9,041 nucleotides of DNA from Neisseriaceae bacterium (GTDB lineage Bacteria; Pseudomonadota; Gammaproteobacteria; Burkholderiales; Neisseriaceae). Position numbers and translations under genes: made by a program. Positions within the stretch are counted from its first letter, which is position 1. Every line of letters begins with the position of its first letter. This document shows, one piece after another, positions 6,800-9,041 of the stretch. The stretch covers positions 1 through 9,041 of the forward strand of contig JAFSQZ010000092.1 in the NCBI GenBank assembly GCA_017446355.1, written 5' to 3'. The notes below the pieces were generated by a model. That model had not been told where the DNA came from, ran no database searches, and saw only the letters and a list, made by a program, of their open reading frames with translations.

Positions 6800-6816
6800 A
6801 AAGCGTAACAAATATT

Positions 6817-8355
6817 TTAAACCGTGCGCTTTGTTTTTCTGCGCCATTTTCCCCATATAAACAACACACCACTCAATACCGTCAACAAGGATATCAAAGG
6901 TTTTGAACCACCCATTCTCATATAAGGTGTTTGCCCTGTCATACCCTCAATTTCTCCTTCTAACACCGCATCAACATTCGGAGCCAATTGAGCCAACACT
7001 TCACCTTTTGGCGACACTATCGCTGTTGCACCAGTATTGGTGGCACGAATCATATAGCGACCCAATTCCAACGCACGCGCTTGCGATTGTTGTAATTGTT
7101 GCCACATCGCATTGGAATTGCCATACCAAGCCATATTGCTGCTGTTTGCCAATAAAGTGGATTGTCGCGCGGATAAAATCAATTCATCACCAAAACCATC
7201 TTCATAACAAATATTAAACGCTACTTTCTGATTTGCCATACTGAATGGTTTTTGCCCTTCTCCACCACGTTGAAAATCCGCTAACGGCATATTCATTATT
7301 TGGTACAAAGGTTCAGTGATGGCAGGAAAAGGCTTGTATTCACCAAAAGGCACTAAATGATTTTTACTATAAAATTCAAAACCTTGACTAGACTCTGGAT
7401 CATAATTTGCCAAATTCGCCATTGTATTCAAATAGCCGCGACCATCTTTACTTAATGCAGGCACACCAATTGCCAAAGCACTCCCATTACGCATCGCCAC
7501 ATCAGCAAATTGCGCGATTAAACCAGGTTCAATATGTTGTAAAAACTGGGGAAAGGCGGTTTCAGGCAGCACCACAATATCTGCTTGAGTATGTGAAACC
7601 TGTTGATAATAACGTTGATACGTGTTGACCAACGCGTTTTCATCAAATTTTAAACTTTGCTCAATATTGCCTTGCAACAAAGCAACAGTGGCACGTTCAC
7701 CAGTACTTTTCGTGAACGCAACATCTCGTAAAGCCCAGCTGCCTGAAAATAGAATAAACACACCTAAAGCAGCCATTATGCTTTGTTGCCATATCGCTAA
7801 AACCAACCACGCGCCTATACACGCAGTTATCAATGTAACCAAATGAATACCACCGATAGGCGCATAGACTGCTAATGGACTATTATCGGCAATTTGTGAA
7901 TAACCCAACGCCCCCCAACCAAAACCCGTCAAAGCACGTTCACGCGCAAATTCGGTGATGGTCCACAATAAAGGCAGCGCAACGCCAATTGTCCACTGTC
8001 TTGATAAATGAAATTTTTCCAACAACCAAAATGCCATTGCTGGAAACAGTGCCAAATACAAAGGCAATAAAAACGTTAATGGTATGGCAAATACATTAGA
8101 CAAGCCTGACACATCGTGTAATGCAGTATGTATCCACCAAAATTGAGCGGTATAAGCCAACCATGCAAAATAATAAACCGAAAGAATTTTGCGTTGTCCA
8201 TAACCGTCCACCAAAAAAATCAATCCAGCAAACAGCAAAGGCATCAACCAAAAACAATAATAAGGAGCAAACGTCAACGGTGTTGCCAGTGCCAACACGC
8301 TTAAAGCAAACCCATAAATCAAGCGTGTGCGCCAAACAAAATTTTTAGAAACCAT
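6817..8355 (-). CDS. lnt: Apolipoprotein N-acyltransferase
   Basis: Inner-membrane enzyme for the last step of lipoprotein maturation: it moves an acyl chain from a phospholipid to the amino group of the diacylglyceryl-cysteine. 512 residues, the normal size. The N-terminal part has a series of hydrophobic segments (about 12-31, 35-50, 58-75, 88-111, 121-134, 167-188, 193-208). The periplasmic nitrilase domain (about 222-470) has the triad E265 (VVLPETAFP), K331 (FYSKNHLVPFGEY, also E339) and C383 (NICYEDGFGDE), matching E267/K335/C387 of E. coli. A final membrane helix (about 486-501) is followed by a basic tail KWRRKTKR. The start gives the expected N-terminus, but no good Shine-Dalgarno is seen: a DUS palindrome occupies that position. 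Convergent with the rnc operon and apparently a single-gene unit. Confidence 0.96.
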   Translation of the reverse strand: MVSKNFVWRTRLIYGFALSVLALATPLTFAPYYCFWLMPLLFAGLIFLVDGYGQRKILSVYYFAWLAYTAQFWWIHTALHDVSGLSNVFAIPLTFLLPLYLALFPAMAFWLLEKFHLSRQWTIGVALPLLWTITEFARERALTGFGWGALGYSQIADNSPLAVYAPIGGIHLVTLITACIGAWLVLAIWQQSIMAALGVFILFSGSWALRDVAFTKSTGERATVALLQGNIEQSLKFDENALVNTYQRYYQQVSHTQADIVVLPETAFPQFLQHIEPGLIAQFADVAMRNGSALAIGVPALSKDGRGYLNTMANLANYDPESSQGFEFYSKNHLVPFGEYKPFPAITEPLYQIMNMPLADFQRGGEGQKPFSMANQKVAFNICYEDGFGDELILSARQSTLLANSSNMAWYGNSNAMWQQLQQSQARALELGRYMIRATNTGATAIVSPKGEVLAQLAPNVDAVLEGEIEGMTGQTPYMRMGGSKPLISLLTVLSGVLFIWGKWRRKTKRTV

Positions 8356-8356
8356 T

Positions 8357-8371
8357 TTCAGGCTGCCTGAA
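8357..8371. repeat. DUS palindrome one base upstream of the lnt start codon
   Basis: TTCAGGC-T-GCCTGAA; in the lnt mRNA this reads as a 7-bp hairpin ending one nt before the AUG. It occupies most of the predicted leader of about 23 nt, so the only Shine-Dalgarno-like bases (AGG) would be inside the stem. It may restrain lnt translation, or the gene may be initiated in a nearly leaderless way. Confidence 0.75.
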
Positions 8372-8384
8372 GAAAAAAAGGGTA

Positions 8385-8390
8385 ATTATA
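8385..8390 (-). promoter_or_regulatory. -10 box of the lnt promoter
   Basis: Reads TATAAT on the minus strand, 30 nt before the lnt ATG, with predicted transcription start near 8378. No recognisable -35 hexamer lies 16-18 nt upstream, so it would need an activator or other contacts; compare the FNR-like box at 8433. Confidence 0.5.
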
Positions 8391-8432
8391 ACGTAAAGCC
8401 ATACAATATCCGATTTTTAACGCTGCATCTTG

Positions 8433-8446
8433 CTGATGTACATCAA
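8433..8446. promoter_or_regulatory. FNR-like operator upstream of lnt
   Basis: CTGATGTACATCAA matches the FNR/Crp-family consensus TTGAT-N4-ATCAA at 9 of 10 defined bases and contains a perfect 12-bp palindrome (8434-8445). Its centre (8439.5) is about 61.5 bp upstream of the predicted lnt start at 8378, a classical class I activator position. The match is seen; binding and oxygen regulation are inferred, and one such match could arise by chance in A/T-rich DNA. Confidence 0.4.
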
Positions 8447-8465
8447 TAATGTGATTAACAATATT

Positions 8466-8582
8466 CCTTACAAAACCTAATTCACTGTTCATTATTCTGA
8501 AAAATCATAAATAACCTTTATAAAACAAAGAATTATATTTTTCCAAAACAACATTCAGAATAATGCGTTTTACAAGGGTTTC
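8466..8582. repeat. TIR-bounded repeat element (copy A, 117 bp)
   Basis: The left end CCTTACAAAACC (8466-8477) and right end GTTTTACAAGGGTTTC (8567-8582) are imperfect inverted repeats of each other. They resemble the ends of the element at 8755-8889; the right end and the following AG match it at 15 of 18 positions. The element holds a second, exact 12-bp inverted repeat (CATTATTCTGAA 8490-8501 with TTCAGAATAATG 8554-8565). It also holds a 23-nt word (8517-8539) repeated exactly at 8818-8840. No coding potential. A half DUS (TTTCAG, 8579-8584) remains at its right edge. Confidence 0.6.
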
Positions 8583-8584
8583 AG

Positions 8585-8754
8585 TTATTTTTTCCATTAC
8601 AAACATAACTTGCACAAAACAAATAAACACCCCCAAATATTGGAAAGTGGTTATTTGTCTTTTTTTTGTTCAATGGATAAAAGTGAATTTGCGTCTAAAA
8701 ACCAGCGTCATTATCGTTACCCACATTTGATTGATGATCATAAATTTTCAGATT
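8585..8754. other. Unassigned A/T-rich spacer between two repeat elements
   Basis: About 170 bp with no promoter, RNA gene or convincing reading frame. A frame open through this stretch includes an ATG at 8673 giving 27 codons ending at 8756, without a ribosome site; its last bases overlap the next element's left end. I cannot assign it to a family. The T8 tract at 8660-8667 has no stem in front of it. Confidence 0.3.
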
Positions 8755-8889
8755 GAAACCTTTGCAAAACCCTACTTTGTACTATTCGTCATTTTAAGCG
8801 TTAGCGAAAGAAAAATATTTATAAAACAAAGAATTATATTCTTCACTTTTCTGCGAAAAGTGAAGAATGACAAGTTTTGCAAAGATTTC
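8755..8889. repeat. TIR-bounded repeat element (copy B, 135 bp)
   Basis: GAAACCTTTGCAAAAC (8755-8770) and GTTTTGCAAAGATTTC (8874-8889) are inverted repeats matching at 15 of 16 positions. Inside are the 23-nt word shared with copy A (8818-8840) and a 14-bp perfect hairpin with loop TGC (8838-8851 / 8855-8868). The right end runs into a DUS palindrome; the left end follows TTTTCAGAT, which looks like a DUS palindrome that has lost its middle. No transposase gene, so it would be non-autonomous if mobile. The hairpin followed by GAATGAC recalls the short-repeat mosaics of Neisseria intergenic regions. Confidence 0.65.
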
Positions 8890-8925
8890 AGGCTGCCTGA
8901 AAATTTATTCAGGCAGCCTGAAATC
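8884..8925. repeat. Double DUS palindrome forming a 42-bp cruciform-capable repeat
   Basis: Two DUS palindromes in opposite orientation form 18-bp perfect arms (8884-8901 and 8908-8925) around AATTTA. Each arm is itself palindromic (centres 8894 and 8915). It could act as a rho-independent hairpin for transcripts from either side, though no T-run follows. Confidence 0.8.
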
Positions 8926-8939
8926 AACTCGTCCGTTGT

Positions 8940-8958
8940 GGTGGGTTGGAAACCCACC
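8940..8958. repeat. Short hairpin GGTGGGTT-GGA-AACCCACC
   Basis: An 8-bp perfect stem with a 3-nt loop, followed by CTACG. The word resembles the GTAGGGTGGG-type extragenic repeats common in Neisseriaceae (from memory). Higher G/C than its surroundings; no T-run after it, so probably a repeat unit rather than a terminator. Confidence 0.45.
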
Positions 8959-8984
8959 CTACGATTTACCGATAAATAATGTGT

Positions 8985-9003
8985 GTTTCAGGCTGCCTGA
9001 AAC
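8985..9003. repeat. DUS palindrome
   Basis: GTTTCAGGC-T-GCCTGAAAC, 9-bp arms. It is followed by CCTTGCCGTCATTGCGAG, which starts like the end of the repeat elements (GAAACC-C/T-TTGC), so another element may begin here and continue past the right edge. Confidence 0.75.
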
Positions 9004-9020
9004 CCTTGCCGTCATTGCGA

Positions 9021-9039
9021 GCCGTTATAAAATAACGGC
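9021..9039. repeat. Hairpin GCCGTTAT-AAA-ATAACGGC at the right edge
   Basis: An 8-bp perfect stem with an AAA loop just after GTCATTGCGA. It may be part of a REP-like repeat whose remainder lies beyond the window. Whether it terminates a gene further right cannot be judged. Confidence 0.4.
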
Positions 9040-9041
9040 GT

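Noticed and set aside
8121..8348. Plus-strand open frames opposite lnt (also at 6903, 7407 and 7622)
   Set aside because: They are antisense to a clear lnt gene with an intact catalytic triad; there is no family resemblance or ribosome site.
8673..8756. 27-codon frame (MDKSEFASKNQRHYRY...) between two repeat elements
   Set aside because: The composition looks protein-like, but it is short, lacks a Shine-Dalgarno, and its stop overlaps the end of a repeat. It may be a remnant; I cannot support a gene.
8731..8979. 82-codon plus-strand and 61-codon minus-strand frames over the right-hand repeats
   Set aside because: Both are translations of repeat elements and DUS palindromes (LPE, QPE and GWKPTL-type words), typical of spurious frames in this kind of DNA.
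8466..9041. CRISPR array in the right-hand repeat region
   Set aside because: Repeats are inverted and irregularly spaced, with no constant repeat-spacer period and no cas genes.

Overview
The window looks like a chromosomal segment from a low-GC member of the Neisseriaceae. The main evidence is a dispersed 10-12 bp word, GCTGCCTGAA / AGGCTGCCTGAA, present about once every 350 bp on both strands. It matches the DNA uptake sequence (DUS) dialect described for Simonsiella (AG-simDUS). By hand count, 17 isolated copies carry the sim core and only 2 carry the Kingella-type core GCAGCCTGAA. The HisC, ThrB, MutL, Rnc and Era proteins also read like Neisseria orthologues. Simonsiella or a close relative such as Alysiella is my best guess; the species is not proven.

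Layout. 1-843 (-): 5' part of hisC, running off the left edge. 844-972: divergent intergenic region with a -10 box that is palindromic and could serve both directions. 973-1899 (+): thrB. 1900-2004: short gap inside an inverted DUS pair. 2005-3879 (+): mutL. 3880-4264: gene-free, with a DUS palindrome, a degenerate 131-bp repeat element and a promoter for the next operon. 4265-6790 (+): a tight operon rnc - era - DUF4298 gene - mnmM-like methyltransferase, with junctions of 1 nt, a 4-nt overlap and 0 nt. 6769-6799: a bidirectional terminator built on a DUS palindrome. 6817-8355 (-): lnt. 8356-9041: almost 700 bp without a credible gene, containing the lnt leader and promoter, an FNR-like box and a mosaic of repeat elements and DUS palindromes.

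Function. The genes are mostly core housekeeping: histidine and threonine synthesis, mismatch repair with an endonuclease-type MutL, RNA processing and ribosome assembly (RNase III, Era), probable tRNA wobble-uridine methylation (MnmM/YtqB family), and the last step of lipoprotein acylation (Lnt). I see no defence system, phage, CRISPR array or toxin-antitoxin pair.

The most interesting material is non-coding. A family of about 117-135 bp elements has TIR-like ends close to GAAACCTTTGCAAAAC, is often abutted by DUS palindromes, and occurs three times here. DUS copies also do second jobs: stop codons for three genes, a Shine-Dalgarno/stop/start junction, a terminator stem, and parts of catalytic-motif codons.
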